64,000 nucleotides of DNA, from NCBI GenBank assembly GCA_019114985.1, contig DXEM01000004.1, forward strand, positions 1 to 64,000, written 5' to 3'. How positions within the stretch are numbered: position 1 is the first letter of the stretch; each line of letters opens with the position of its first letter. Below are positions 43,163 to 53,700 of this stretch, piece by piece. This DNA comes from Candidatus Anaerostipes excrementavium. Lineage in GTDB: Bacteria; Bacillota; Clostridia; Lachnospirales; Lachnospiraceae. The notes under the pieces were generated by a model. The model had not been told where the DNA came from, did no database searches, and saw only the letters and a program-made list of their open reading frames with translations. Position numbers and translations under genes: made by a program.

Positions 43163-43876
43163 ATGAATGATTTAAAAGATATGAAGCGCGTACTTTTGAA
43201 ACTCAGCGGAGAGGCGCTTGCGGGAGATAAGAAGACAGGCTTTGATGAAGCTACCTGCCGCGACGTTGCCCGCCAGGTTAAGACATTGACAGAGGAAGGT
43301 CTTCAGATCGCTATCGTGATCGGAGGCGGGAATTTCTGGAGAGGACGGACCAGCGACAGCATGGAAAGAACCAAGGCAGACCAGATTGGAATGTTGGCTA
43401 CGGTAATGAATTGTATTTATGTTTCAGACGCATTCCGTGCAGCTGGAATGGAGACAGAAGTTTATACACCATTTGTCTGCGGAGCTTTTACAGAACTATT
43501 TTCAAAGGATAAAGCCGTTCGTGATTTGAATGCGGGGAAAGTCGTATTTTTTGCCGGCGGAACCGGACATCCATATTTTTCAACGGATACCTCAACGGCT
43601 TTGCGTGCGATAGAGATTGAGGCTGACGCGATCCTTTTGGCAAAATCCATTGACGGAGTCTATGACAGTGATCCGGAGATCAATCCAAGCGCTGTAAAAT
43701 ACGATACGATCACGATGGATGAAGTATTAGAGCAGAAACTGGGTGTGATTGATTTGACAGCAACAATCATGTGCCTGGAGAATAAGATGCCACTGGCCGT
43801 ATTTGGATTAAACGAGAAAAATAGTATTGAAAACCTGATGAAAGGTGAATTTAACGGAACTTATGTTACCGTATAG
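43163..43876 (+). CDS. pyrH: UMP kinase
   Basis: A 237-residue amino-acid-kinase-fold enzyme that converts UMP to UDP. The start at ATG 43163 is set by AAGAGGT. Motifs: LLKLSGEALAG, IVIGGGNFWRG, TDQIGMLATVMN-like region (ADQIGMLATVMN), and FFAGGTGHPYFSTD, LLAKSIDGVYD. It starts the pyrH-frr-uppS-cdsA-dxr-rseP-ispG-polC gene string typical of Clostridia. Confidence 0.96.
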   Translation: MNDLKDMKRVLLKLSGEALAGDKKTGFDEATCRDVARQVKTLTEEGLQIAIVIGGGNFWRGRTSDSMERTKADQIGMLATVMNCIYVSDAFRAAGMETEVYTPFVCGAFTELFSKDKAVRDLNAGKVVFFAGGTGHPYFSTDTSTALRAIEIEADAILLAKSIDGVYDSDPEINPSAVKYDTITMDEVLEQKLGVIDLTATIMCLENKMPLAVFGLNEKNSIENLMKGEFNGTYVTV

Positions 43877-43899
43877 ATAAACAGGAGGAGCAAGATAAG

Positions 43900-44445
43900 A
43901 TGTTAGAACAATTTGAAGAGAGAATGCAGAAAGCATACGATAGTATGATCAACGATTTTTTGACAATCCGTGCAGGCCGTGCCAATCCGCATGTCCTTGA
44001 CAAGGTAAAGGTCGATTATTACGGTGTTTCCACTCCGGTAGCCCAGGTGGGAAACGTTTCTGTTCCGGAAGCCAGAATGATTCTGATTCAGCCATGGGAA
44101 CCGAATCTTTTAGGAGAGATTGAGAAGGCTATCTTAATGTCTGACGTAGGAATTACCCCTACCAACGATGGTAAGGCAATTCGTCTGAATTTCCCGGAAC
44201 TTACAGAGGAACGCAGAAAAGAATTGGCAAAAGATGTAAAGAAACGTGGAGAAGAGGCAAAAATCGCAGTTCGCAACATTCGAAGAGATGCGAATGATTT
44301 TGTGAAGAAACAGAATAAAGCAGGCGAACTGAATGATGACCAGGCAAAAGATTATGAGAATGACGTTCAGAAAATGACGGATAAGTTTGTAAAACAGATC
44401 GATGCCGGCGTCGAGTCAAAATCAAAAGAAATCATGACAGTTTAA
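43900..44445 (+). CDS. frr: Ribosome recycling factor
   Basis: A 181-residue protein with the RRF pattern DFLTIRAGRANPHVLDKVKV, RMILIQPWEPNLL, and LNFPELTEERRKELAKDVK. With EF-G it splits post-termination ribosomes. It is 23 bp after pyrH behind ACAGGAGGAG. Confidence 0.97.
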   Translation: MLEQFEERMQKAYDSMINDFLTIRAGRANPHVLDKVKVDYYGVSTPVAQVGNVSVPEARMILIQPWEPNLLGEIEKAILMSDVGITPTNDGKAIRLNFPELTEERRKELAKDVKKRGEEAKIAVRNIRRDANDFVKKQNKAGELNDDQAKDYENDVQKMTDKFVKQIDAGVESKSKEIMTV

Positions 44446-44446
44446 T

Positions 44447-44487
44447 ACGGAACAGGGCTGTAAACAAAACACAGTCCTGTTTTGTTT
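44447..44487 (+). terminator. Internal hairpin between frr and uppS
   Basis: AACAGGGCTG and CAGTCCTGTT pair with one G-T, followed by TTGTTT. It may reduce read-through into uppS. Confidence 0.6.
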
Positions 44488-44507
44488 CATCATGTAAGGA
44501 GGTTCTT

Positions 44508-45215
44508 ATGGAACATTTAAACATCCCTCAGCATATTGCGATCATTTTGGATGGAAATGGCAGATGGGCAAAGAAAAAACATCTTCCAAGGAATATGGGA
44601 CATGTACAAGGAAGCAAAACTGTCGAGAGGATCATCGAGGATGCTCATGATCTTGGAGTTAAATATTTGACTGTATATGCTTTTTCGACAGAAAATTGGA
44701 AGCGTCCGCAGGATGAAGTTGACGCCCTGATGAAATTGCTTCGTGATTATTTGAAAAACTGCATTAAACGGGCGAATAAAAATAATATGAAAGTAAGAGT
44801 CATCGGTGATGTAACCGGACTGTCTCAGGATCTTCAGGAAAAGATTGCAGAACTTGAAGAAGCTTCCAAGAACAATACCGGTATTAACTTTACGATTGCT
44901 TTAAATTATGGAAGCAGGGATGAGATGGTTCGTGCCATGAAGCAGATGACAGCAGATGTGCAGGCTGGAAGGCTGAAGCAGGAAGAGATTACAGAAGATA
45001 TTTTCTGTAATTATCTCGATACAAAAGAACTTCCGGATCCGGATCTGATGATTCGGACCAGCGGAGAAGAACGTTTGTCGAATTTTATGCTTTGGCAGTT
45101 AGCCTATACAGAGTTTTATTTTACCGATGTTTTATGGCCTGATTTTAATAAAAAAGAACTTAAAAAAGCGATCGAATACTATAATGGACGAGATCGCAGA
45201 TTTGGAGGAATTTAA
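44508..45215 (+). CDS. uppS: Isoprenyl transferase (undecaprenyl diphosphate synthase)
   Basis: A 235-residue cis-prenyltransferase with the catalytic Asp in IILDGNGRWAKK, TVYAFSTENWKRP, and DLMIRTSGEERLSNFMLWQLAYTE. It extends FPP to the C55 carrier for peptidoglycan precursors. AAGGAGGTT precedes the ATG. Confidence 0.95.
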   Translation: MEHLNIPQHIAIILDGNGRWAKKKHLPRNMGHVQGSKTVERIIEDAHDLGVKYLTVYAFSTENWKRPQDEVDALMKLLRDYLKNCIKRANKNNMKVRVIGDVTGLSQDLQEKIAELEEASKNNTGINFTIALNYGSRDEMVRAMKQMTADVQAGRLKQEEITEDIFCNYLDTKELPDPDLMIRTSGEERLSNFMLWQLAYTEFYFTDVLWPDFNKKELKKAIEYYNGRDRRFGGI

Positions 45216-45218
45216 TTT

Positions 45219-46031
45219 ATGTTTAAGCAACGACTAATCAGTGGTGTTTTATTAGTATTACTTACGGTATTTGCGTTATATATGGGCGGCATGGTCGCTT
45301 TTGCAGCTACTTTGATTGTATCTTTGATTGGGTACAGCGAGCTTCTGCGAATTTTTAAGATTGAAAAATCTTCCCTCGCGGTCATCGGATATACAGGAAC
45401 CATATTATTTTATGTTGCGCTGTTTTTTGATCTGGGACAATGGACGGTTCCATTGATTATCCTATTCCTGATTTTCTTATTGGGATGCTATGTGATTCGC
45501 TTCCCGAAATATAAATTAAATCAGATGATGGGATGTTTTTTCGGATTTGTATATGTGGGAATCATGCTTTCTTATATTTATCAGCTGAGAATTATCCAGA
45601 ACGGCGGAGAATTCGTAGTCTTGATCTTCCTGGCAGCTTGGGGAAATGATACCTTTGCTTACTGTGTCGGCATGCTGATTGGAAAACATAAGATGACACC
45701 GGAGTTAAGCCCGAAAAAAAGCATTGAAGGACTGATTGGCGGAATTCTGGGAGCCGTCCTTCTCGGTGCAATTTACGGACTTTACATCAAAGCAAAACTG
45801 CGTCTGTCTTTTGATCCGGTTATGATGTTCCCGATCTTTTGCGGAGTCGGAGCACTGATTTCCGTTGTCGGAGATTTGGCTGCATCCGCGATTAAAAGAG
45901 ATGCCGGAATCAAAGATTATGGAACACTAATTCCGGGACATGGCGGAATTCTGGATCGTTTTGACAGTATTTTATTGATTGCGCCGGTTGTATTTTATCT
46001 CATGGTTATGGTTTCAGGAGGAACGATTTAA
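45219..46031 (+). CDS. cdsA: Phosphatidate cytidylyltransferase
   Basis: A 270-residue multi-span membrane enzyme with the C-terminal signature KRDAGIKDYGTLIPGHGGILDRFDS cut across residues 227-251. It makes CDP-diacylglycerol. It starts 3 bp after uppS. Confidence 0.95.
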   Translation: MFKQRLISGVLLVLLTVFALYMGGMVAFAATLIVSLIGYSELLRIFKIEKSSLAVIGYTGTILFYVALFFDLGQWTVPLIILFLIFLLGCYVIRFPKYKLNQMMGCFFGFVYVGIMLSYIYQLRIIQNGGEFVVLIFLAAWGNDTFAYCVGMLIGKHKMTPELSPKKSIEGLIGGILGAVLLGAIYGLYIKAKLRLSFDPVMMFPIFCGVGALISVVGDLAASAIKRDAGIKDYGTLIPGHGGILDRFDSILLIAPVVFYLMVMVSGGTI

Positions 46032-47171
46032 ATGAAATACCTTTCTGTGATTGGGTCCACAGGATCTATCGGAACACAAACACTGGATATCGTAAGGTCG
46101 AATCAAGATCTTTCCGTTACCGCCTTAGCGGCAGGAAAGAACATTGATCTGTTGGAACAGCAGATCCGTGAATTTCAGCCGAAAATCGCTGCCGTTTACG
46201 ATGAAGCGAGGGCATCCGAGCTGAAGCTTCGAATCAAAGATTTGGATACCAAGGTTGTTTCCGGAATGGATGGATTATTGGAAGCAGCAAGTGAGCCTTC
46301 CTGTTCCGTCGTCGTAACCGCAATTGTAGGAATGATCGGGATCCGGCCAACGATCGCTGCGATGCGTGCCGGGAAAGATATTGCTTTGGCAAATAAAGAA
46401 ACGCTTGTAACAGCGGGGCATATTATCATGCCGATGGCAAAAGAGCTTGGCGTTAAGATTTATCCGGTAGATAGTGAACATTCGGCGATTTTTCAGTGTC
46501 TGCAGAGCGGAGAGCAAAAAGATCTGGATTCTCTGATTATTACGGCATCCGGAGGGCCTTTCCGAAATAAAACATTGGAAGAACTTCAAAATGTTACTGT
46601 AGAAGATGCCCTGAAGCATCCGAATTGGTCCATGGGCAGAAAGATTACCATCGATTCTGCGACTTTGGTGAACAAAGGGTTGGAAGTAATTGAAGCAAAG
46701 TGGCTGTTCGATGTTGATTTTGATCGGATTCATGTGGTGGTGCAGCCACAGAGCGTCATACATTCTATGATACAATATCAAGATGGCAGTGTCATTGCTC
46801 AGCTTGGGACACCGGATATGAAACTGCCGATACAATACGCATTATTTTATCCGGAACATCGTCCGCTTGCCGGGGAACGGCTTGATTTTGCCGCGTTAAA
46901 AGAGATATCGTTTCAGGAGCCTCCGGTCGATGTATTAAGAGGTCTTCCGCTGGCCTGCAAAGCAGGGAAAATGGGCGGAAGTATGCCGACCGTATTTAAT
47001 GCGGCCAATGAAAAAGCCGTTGATCTGTTTTTGAATCGAAAGATCAAATTTCTGGATATTTACGACATCATTGAAGATACTATGGAGGCCCATAAAATAC
47101 AGAAAGATCCATCTTTGGAAGAAGTATTAGAGACAGAACAGTGGGTATATGAGCACATAGAAAGCAGGTAG
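46032..47171 (+). CDS. dxr: 1-deoxy-D-xylulose 5-phosphate reductoisomerase
   Basis: A 379-residue MEP-pathway enzyme. The NADPH loop is GSTGSIGTQTLD; metal-binding residues lie in YPVDSEHSAIFQ; ITASGGPFRN, HPNWSMGRKITIDSATLVNK and NAANEKAV are conserved. It abuts cdsA, and ispG of the same pathway follows after rseP. Confidence 0.97.
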   Translation: MKYLSVIGSTGSIGTQTLDIVRSNQDLSVTALAAGKNIDLLEQQIREFQPKIAAVYDEARASELKLRIKDLDTKVVSGMDGLLEAASEPSCSVVVTAIVGMIGIRPTIAAMRAGKDIALANKETLVTAGHIIMPMAKELGVKIYPVDSEHSAIFQCLQSGEQKDLDSLIITASGGPFRNKTLEELQNVTVEDALKHPNWSMGRKITIDSATLVNKGLEVIEAKWLFDVDFDRIHVVVQPQSVIHSMIQYQDGSVIAQLGTPDMKLPIQYALFYPEHRPLAGERLDFAALKEISFQEPPVDVLRGLPLACKAGKMGGSMPTVFNAANEKAVDLFLNRKIKFLDIYDIIEDTMEAHKIQKDPSLEEVLETEQWVYEHIESR

Positions 47172-47175
47172 ATCA

Positions 47176-48207
47176 TTGAATATTATCATTGCAATCTTAC
47201 TTTTTGGGATCATTATCATCGTGCATGAGCTTGGCCATTTTTTGGTAGCTAAGAAAAATGGCATACAGGTGGATGAATTTTGCATCGGTCTTGGTCCGAC
47301 TCTGATCGGGAAACAGGTGGGCGAAACCTTTTATTCTATCCATTTGCTGCCGTTTGGAGGCGCCTGCGTGATGGGCGAGGACGAAGATCGCCCGGAGGAA
47401 AATGCATTTAATAACAAATCCGTTTGGGCGAGGATGGCTGTTATCTTTGCCGGTCCCCTCTTTAATTTTATCCTGGCATTTTTATTTTCTGTGATCGTAG
47501 TAGGAATGTCCGGAGTCGATCTTCCGGAAGTCTATGCAGTGCAGGAAAATTCACCGGCTGCACAGGCCGGAATGCATGCCGGAGATGTGATGACACATGT
47601 AGATGGGAAAAGGATCCATAATTACCGGGAGTTTTCCTATTATATGTATTTAGATTACGATGGAGGATCCATTCCGCTGACGGTTGAGCGGGATGGAAAA
47701 GAAATCTCCATGAATGTAACTCCCGCCTATCATAAAGAGCAGCAGCAGTACATGATTGGAATTACATGGCCGGGCTATCAGAAAGTGGGTCCGTTAAAAA
47801 CATTAGAATATAGTTTCCGTGAAGTAGGCCTTCAGATCAAGCTTACGGTAAAAAGTGTGAAAATGCTGATTACGCAGCAGCTGGGAATGAAAGATCTTTC
47901 AGGACCGGTCGGTATCGTAAAAGTCGTAGGCGACCAATATAACGAAGCGGCAAAATATGGAATCATCACCATTATCTTGACCATGCTCAATCTGGCAATC
48001 TTGATCAGCGCCAATCTAGGCGTCATGAACCTGCTGCCGATACCGGCATTGGACGGCGGAAGACTTGTATTCTTGATTTTGGAAGCGATTCGAGGAAAGG
48101 CAATCCCAAGAGAAATGGAAGCAACGATCCATACAATCGGATTAATGCTTCTCCTGGCACTTATGGTATTTGTCATGTATCAGGATATCGTTAAGATCAT
48201 CCTCTAA
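47176..48207 (+). CDS. rseP: RseP-family site-2 zinc metalloprotease, TTG start
   Basis: A 343-residue intramembrane protease starting at TTG 47176. The zinc motif HELGH is at 17-21 in the first membrane helix; a PDZ domain spans about 110-180; LLPIPALDGGRLVF near 285-298 gives the third ligand region. It cleaves anti-sigma factors or signal peptides within the membrane. Location between dxr and ispG is standard for Clostridia. Confidence 0.94.
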   Translation: MNIIIAILLFGIIIIVHELGHFLVAKKNGIQVDEFCIGLGPTLIGKQVGETFYSIHLLPFGGACVMGEDEDRPEENAFNNKSVWARMAVIFAGPLFNFILAFLFSVIVVGMSGVDLPEVYAVQENSPAAQAGMHAGDVMTHVDGKRIHNYREFSYYMYLDYDGGSIPLTVERDGKEISMNVTPAYHKEQQQYMIGITWPGYQKVGPLKTLEYSFREVGLQIKLTVKSVKMLITQQLGMKDLSGPVGIVKVVGDQYNEAAKYGIITIILTMLNLAILISANLGVMNLLPIPALDGGRLVFLILEAIRGKAIPREMEATIHTIGLMLLLALMVFVMYQDIVKIIL

Positions 48208-48220
48208 AGGAGGTAGTTTT

Positions 48221-49282
48221 ATGTATACAAGAGAACAGACTCGTAAAGTTTCGATTGGAGATGTCACCATTGGAGGCGGCAGTCCGGTCGCCATTCAATC
48301 CATGACCAACACAAAGACGGAAGATGTGGAAGCTACGGTAAAGCAGATTCTGGCATTGGAGAAGGCAGGATGTGATATCGTGCGCTGTACCGTACCAACC
48401 GAAGAAGCAGCGACAGCGCTTCAGGAAATCAAGAAAAAGATTCATATTCCATTGGTCGCTGATATTCATTTTAACTATAAATTGGCGATTGCCGCTATGG
48501 AAAATGGTGCGGATAAGATTCGTATCAATCCAGGAAATATCGGAGGAGAAGAAAAGATTCGCAAAGTCGTAGAAACGGCGAAAAAATATCATGTTCCGAT
48601 TCGGGTCGGCGTCAACAGCGGTTCATTGGAAAAACCTTTGATTGAAAAATATCAGGGCGTTACAGCAGAAGGGCTGGTAGAAAGCGCTTTGGATAAGGTA
48701 CGTATGTTGGAGGCATGTGATTTTCACGATGTCGTAGTAAGTATCAAATCTTCTGATGTGCAGATGTGCGCAAAAGCATATCGCCTGGCGGCAGAAAAGA
48801 CGGATTATCCGCTTCATGTAGGAATTACGGAGGCAGGAACTGTCTACAGCGGCAATATCAAATCTGCCGTGGGACTTGGAATCATCTTGAATCAGGGAAT
48901 CGGTGATACGATTCGTGTTTCTCTGACCGGCGATCCGGTGAATGAGATAGCCAGTGCGAAATTGATCCTGCGGACACTGGGCCTTCGCCAAGGCGGAATT
49001 GAGGTCGTATCCTGTCCGACTTGCGGAAGAACCAATATCGATTTGATTTCTCTTGCAAATCAGGTAGAAACGATGGCAAGTGATTTTGAGCACTTAAATA
49101 TTAAAGTGGCGGTTATGGGATGTGTCGTGAATGGACCGGGAGAAGCAAAAGAAGCCGATGTGGGAATTGCCGGCGGTATCGGAGAAGGACTTTTGATCAA
49201 AAAAGGCGAAGTCATTCGAAAAGTGCCGGAAGACGAATTGTTAAATACATTAAGATACGAATTAGAACACTGGGGTGAGTAA
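48221..49282 (+). CDS. ispG: 4-hydroxy-3-methylbut-2-en-1-yl diphosphate synthase
   Basis: ATG 48221 follows AAAGGAGGT; a longer frame lies inside rseP. The 353-residue protein has IQSMTNTKTEDVEATV at the N-terminus, CDIVRCTVPT, and the iron-sulfur cysteines in SCPTCGRTNIDL and VMGCVVNGPGEA. It carries out the penultimate MEP-pathway step. Confidence 0.97.
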   Translation: MYTREQTRKVSIGDVTIGGGSPVAIQSMTNTKTEDVEATVKQILALEKAGCDIVRCTVPTEEAATALQEIKKKIHIPLVADIHFNYKLAIAAMENGADKIRINPGNIGGEEKIRKVVETAKKYHVPIRVGVNSGSLEKPLIEKYQGVTAEGLVESALDKVRMLEACDFHDVVVSIKSSDVQMCAKAYRLAAEKTDYPLHVGITEAGTVYSGNIKSAVGLGIILNQGIGDTIRVSLTGDPVNEIASAKLILRTLGLRQGGIEVVSCPTCGRTNIDLISLANQVETMASDFEHLNIKVAVMGCVVNGPGEAKEADVGIAGGIGEGLLIKKGEVIRKVPEDELLNTLRYELEHWGE

Positions 49283-49284
49283 AC

Positions 49285-52200
49285 ATGTCCAAAGGCGGCA
49301 AACCTTTTTTCATGGTATTTCCGGATCTGAAAGTATCGGATGCGTTTCATTCGATGTTTGAGACCGTAGATATCCATAATATTACTTTTAAAAAAAAGGA
49401 AAATATGCTGAAAATCTCTTTTTGCTGCAGCCATCTGATTTCCAGGGCAGATACCTGGAGGATGGAGCAGCAGATCAGAGAACAGCTATTTTCCAAACGC
49501 TATATAAAGATCCGTTTTCATGAAACCTATCATCTCTCGGATCAATACAATTTAAAATATTTGATGGAACATTATATGAAAAGCTTCCTCTTTGAGTTAA
49601 AAGGCAAAGGGGAGGTTATTTTTAACGTTGTGCGAAAAGGTGATTACAAAGTAGATGAGGATGTTCTGACTTTTTATTTCGAAGATACATTTGTAAACCG
49701 AAACAAGGCTCCTGCCATCAAAGAATATTTTGAAAATGTAATGAAAGACCGATTTTCCATGGATATTAAAGTGGGATTTGATTTTTCGAAAGTCCAGGAC
49801 CGCAGCCTGAAAGATGAAAGTGATTATCGTCTGTCACAGGAGATCCATGCCATTGTAGAACATGCGGGGCAAGGAAGCGAAGAGCCGAAAGAAGTGAAAA
49901 AAACACGGAAGAAAACGGCTGCGCCGGCTAGGAGAGAAAAGGCATTTGGAAAAAGAAAGAATACAAAGAATGATCCGGATCTTTTGTATGGCAGAAACTG
50001 CGAAGGCGAATTAACCGAGATGAAAGATATTTATGATGAAATCGGGGAAGTCGTGGTACATGGACAGATAACATCCTTGGAAACAAGGGAAATCCGTAAC
50101 GAAAAAACCATTATCATTTTTCATCTTACAGATTTTACAGATTCCATTGGATGCAAAATATTCGTAAGAAACGAACAGCTTCCGGAAATCCTGGATGGAT
50201 TAAAGAAAGGAAATTTTTATCGAATCAAAGCAGTTGCTATTTATGATAAATTTGACCGGGAAATTACGCTGGGATCCGTTGTCGGGATCAAACCGGTTTC
50301 TGATTTCCGTGTGAAGCGACAGGATCATTCCATGGAAAAAAGAGTAGAGCTTCACCTGCATACGGTCATGAGTGATAATGACAGTGTGGTACAGATCAAA
50401 GAGGTAGTAAAACGTGCCCATGACTGGGGGCATCCGGCGCTTGCCATCACAGATCATGGCGTTCTGCAGGGATTCCCAATCGCTCGTCATGCCTATGAAG
50501 ACTTGAGACTTCCGGAAGATGATCCGTTTAAGATTATTTATGGAGTGGAAGCTTATTTTGTCGATGATCTTGGGGATTTAGCAGTTGATTCAAAAGGACA
50601 ATCCTTAAGAGATGACTATGTGGTGTTTGATATTGAGACGACAGGATTTCATAGTGAAAAAGACCGAATCATAGAAATCGGCGCTGTAAAGGTCTGCAAT
50701 GGAAAGATTACGGATACATTCAGTGAATTTGTGAATCCGGAGAGACCGATTCCTTATAAGATCACACAGCTTACGACAATTACTGATGATATGGTAAAAA
50801 ATGCGGGGACAATCGAAGAAATCCTTCCAAAGTTCCTGGAATTTTGCCAAGATTCTGTCCTGGTTGCCCACAATGCCGGCTTTGATACCGGGTTTATTCG
50901 GGCGAACTGTCAGAGACTTCAGCTGCCATATGATTATACGGTAGTTGATACCCTTGGACTTGCCAGATGTTTGATGACCCATCTTGGGAAATATACATTG
51001 GATAATATTTGCAAGCATTTAAATATTGTCTTGGAAACCCATCATCGGGCAGTAGACGATGCATCGGCAACCGGAAAAATCTTTACTGCCTTTATTGGCA
51101 TGCTGGAAGAAAAGGAAATCCATACATTAGATCAGGTCAATGAATTTGCGGCCAACAGCACGGATCTCATAAAGAAGGGACGGACGTACCATGGAATTAT
51201 TCTGGTGAAAAATAATACCGGAAGAGTGAATTTAAATCGTTTGGTTTCAGAATCACATATCAACTATTTTAACCGACGTCCGCGTATGCCGAAATCTTTG
51301 ATTCAAAAATACAGGGAAGGCCTAATCATTGGATCTGCCTGTGAAGCAGGAGAATTATACAGTGCGCTGGTCGATCAGCGTTCGGATGAGGAAATCGCCA
51401 AGATCGTAAACTTCTATGATTATCTGGAAATACAGCCGGTGGGAAATAATGAATTCATGATTCGTTCTGACCGTTATGAAACCATTCAGTCGGAAGAAGA
51501 CATTCAGCAGATCAATCAAAAAATCGTAGATTTGGGAGAGGAATTTCATAAACCGGTTGCAGCCACATGTGACGTGCATTTTCTGGATCCGGACGACTCC
51601 ATTTACCGTGCAATTTTAATGGCCGGAAAAGGATTTAAGGATGCGGATCAGCAGCCGCCTCTTTATTTTCGTACCACAGAAGAGATGTTGGAAGAGTTCT
51701 CTTATTTGGGAAGCGATAAGGCAAAAGAAGTCGTGATTACCAATCCCAATAAGATCAATGAGATGATTGAGAACATTTCTCCGATTCATCCGGATAAATG
51801 TCCGCCTGTTATAGAAAATTCTGATCAGGAATTAAGAGAGATTTGTTACAATAAAGCCCATGAGATTTATGGTCCAAACTTGCCAAAGCGGGTAACGGAC
51901 CGACTGGAAAAGGAACTGACATCGATTATCGGAAACGGATATGCGGTGTTATATATTATTGCACAGAAACTGGTATGGGATTCCAACGATCATGGATATC
52001 TTGTTGGGTCCCGGGGCTCTGTTGGATCTTCTTTTGCGGCTACCATGGCGGGAATCACGGAGGTAAATCCGCTGCCGGCTCATTATATCTGTCCTCAGTG
52101 CCATTATGTAGACTTTGATTCTGAGCAGGTACAGGAATATGCCAAAAAAGGTATGTCAGGATTCGATATGCCGGATGCGGTTTGCCCAAAATGCGGGGCA

Positions 52201-53700
52201 AAACTAATCAAAGAAGGGCAGGATATCCCGTTTGAGACGTTCTTAGGTTTTAAAGGAGATAAAGAGCCGGATATCGACCTGAATTTCTCCGGGGAATACC
52301 AGGGAAAAGCCCATGCTTATGTGGAAGTTATTTTTGGAAAAGGAAAAGCCTTCCGCGCGGGAACGATTGGTACGCTTGCGGAAAAGACCGCTTATGGATA
52401 TGTACTGAAATATCTGGAAGAAAGAGGAATCAGCAAACGCCGATGCGAGATTGAACGGCTGGCGGCCGGATGTACCGGAGTCAAGAGAACAACCGGGCAG
52501 CATCCAGGCGGAATCATTGTCGTGCCTCATGATAAAGAGATCTATGATTTTACGGCAATCCAACATCCTGCCAATGATATGAACACACCGATTATCACAA
52601 CACATTTTGAATATCATTCCATTGACCAGAATCTTTTGAAACTGGATATTCTGGGACACGATGATCCCTCTATGATCCGAAGGATGGAAGATATGACGGG
52701 AATTGATTCCCATACGATCCCGTTGGATGACAAAGGAGTCATGGGATTGTTCCACGGAACCGAAACTCTTGGGATTCAACCGGAGGATATTGACGGTACG
52801 CCTCTTGGCTCTATGGGAGTCCCGGAATTTGGAACAGATTTCGTTATTCAGATGCTTCAGGACACCCACCCGCAAAGTTTTTCTGACCTGGTGCGTATTT
52901 CCGGTCTTTCTCACGGAACAGACGTGTGGCTTGGGAATGCCCAGACATTGATTGAGAACGGGGACGCAACGATTTCCACGGCAATCTGCTGTCGAGACGA
53001 TATTATGGTCTATCTGATCAATCAGGGACTTGATGAGGCATTATCTTTCACGATCATGGAAGGGGTTCGTAAGGGAAAAGGACTGAAACCAGAGCAGGAA
53101 GAAGCAATGAGAGAAAAAAATGTGCCGGACTGGTATATCTGGTCTTGTAAACAGATCAAATATATGTTCCCGAAAGCCCATGCAGCTGCTTACGTTATGA
53201 TGGCCTGGAGAATCGCATGGTACAAAGTATACCATCCATTGGCGTATTATGCAGCATATTTCAGCATCCGCGCAAAAGCATTCTCCTATGAAGACATGTG
53301 TTTGGGAAAAGAGCATCTCAATGAGCGGATGCGTCAGATCAAAAATACACCGAAACACGAAGTGAAAAATGCAGACCTTGATCTTCTAAGAGAGATGAAA
53401 ATCGCAGATGAGATGTATGCCCGAGGATATGAGTTTATGCCGCTGGATATATATAAGGCGAAGGCAAAAGACTTTCAGATCATTGACGGCAAAATCATGC
53501 CGGCTCTCACAAGCATCGACGGCATGGGAGAAAAGGCAGCGCTCCAGGTGGAAGAAGCATCAAAAAATGAGCCATTTACTTCTCTTGAAAACTTTCGAAA
53601 TCGCACCAAAGCGCCGCAGACTGCAATCGATAAGATGAAAGAACTTGGCATTATGGGAGATTTGGAAGAAACAGATCAATTATCTTTCAATTTTATATAA
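49285..53700 (+). CDS. polC: DNA polymerase III alpha subunit, PolC type
   Basis: A 1471-residue replicative polymerase of low-GC Gram-positives. In order: N-terminal domain; OB fold (about 250-345, with VVVHGQITSLE); PHP domain (VELHLHTVMSDND); the inserted 3'-5' exonuclease (VVFDIETTGFHSEKDRIIEIG, about 448-620); the rest of PHP; the C-family catalytic core with PDIDLNFSGEYQ near 990; and the helix-hairpin-helix end (ALTSIDGMGEKAA). It starts 2 bp after ispG. Confidence 0.97.
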   Translation: MSKGGKPFFMVFPDLKVSDAFHSMFETVDIHNITFKKKENMLKISFCCSHLISRADTWRMEQQIREQLFSKRYIKIRFHETYHLSDQYNLKYLMEHYMKSFLFELKGKGEVIFNVVRKGDYKVDEDVLTFYFEDTFVNRNKAPAIKEYFENVMKDRFSMDIKVGFDFSKVQDRSLKDESDYRLSQEIHAIVEHAGQGSEEPKEVKKTRKKTAAPARREKAFGKRKNTKNDPDLLYGRNCEGELTEMKDIYDEIGEVVVHGQITSLETREIRNEKTIIIFHLTDFTDSIGCKIFVRNEQLPEILDGLKKGNFYRIKAVAIYDKFDREITLGSVVGIKPVSDFRVKRQDHSMEKRVELHLHTVMSDNDSVVQIKEVVKRAHDWGHPALAITDHGVLQGFPIARHAYEDLRLPEDDPFKIIYGVEAYFVDDLGDLAVDSKGQSLRDDYVVFDIETTGFHSEKDRIIEIGAVKVCNGKITDTFSEFVNPERPIPYKITQLTTITDDMVKNAGTIEEILPKFLEFCQDSVLVAHNAGFDTGFIRANCQRLQLPYDYTVVDTLGLARCLMTHLGKYTLDNICKHLNIVLETHHRAVDDASATGKIFTAFIGMLEEKEIHTLDQVNEFAANSTDLIKKGRTYHGIILVKNNTGRVNLNRLVSESHINYFNRRPRMPKSLIQKYREGLIIGSACEAGELYSALVDQRSDEEIAKIVNFYDYLEIQPVGNNEFMIRSDRYETIQSEEDIQQINQKIVDLGEEFHKPVAATCDVHFLDPDDSIYRAILMAGKGFKDADQQPPLYFRTTEEMLEEFSYLGSDKAKEVVITNPNKINEMIENISPIHPDKCPPVIENSDQELREICYNKAHEIYGPNLPKRVTDRLEKELTSIIGNGYAVLYIIAQKLVWDSNDHGYLVGSRGSVGSSFAATMAGITEVNPLPAHYICPQCHYVDFDSEQVQEYAKKGMSGFDMPDAVCPKCGAKLIKEGQDIPFETFLGFKGDKEPDIDLNFSGEYQGKAHAYVEVIFGKGKAFRAGTIGTLAEKTAYGYVLKYLEERGISKRRCEIERLAAGCTGVKRTTGQHPGGIIVVPHDKEIYDFTAIQHPANDMNTPIITTHFEYHSIDQNLLKLDILGHDDPSMIRRMEDMTGIDSHTIPLDDKGVMGLFHGTETLGIQPEDIDGTPLGSMGVPEFGTDFVIQMLQDTHPQSFSDLVRISGLSHGTDVWLGNAQTLIENGDATISTAICCRDDIMVYLINQGLDEALSFTIMEGVRKGKGLKPEQEEAMREKNVPDWYIWSCKQIKYMFPKAHAAAYVMMAWRIAWYKVYHPLAYYAAYFSIRAKAFSYEDMCLGKEHLNERMRQIKNTPKHEVKNADLDLLREMKIADEMYARGYEFMPLDIYKAKAKDFQIIDGKIMPALTSIDGMGEKAALQVEEASKNEPFTSLENFRNRTKAPQTAIDKMKELGIMGDLEETDQLSFNFI

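Noticed and set aside
46275-46835. 186-codon minus-strand frame opposite dxr
   Set aside because: dxr is unmistakable; this frame has no independent support.
52243-52914. 223-codon minus-strand frame opposite polC
   Set aside because: It falls inside the PolC catalytic domain and shows no motif.
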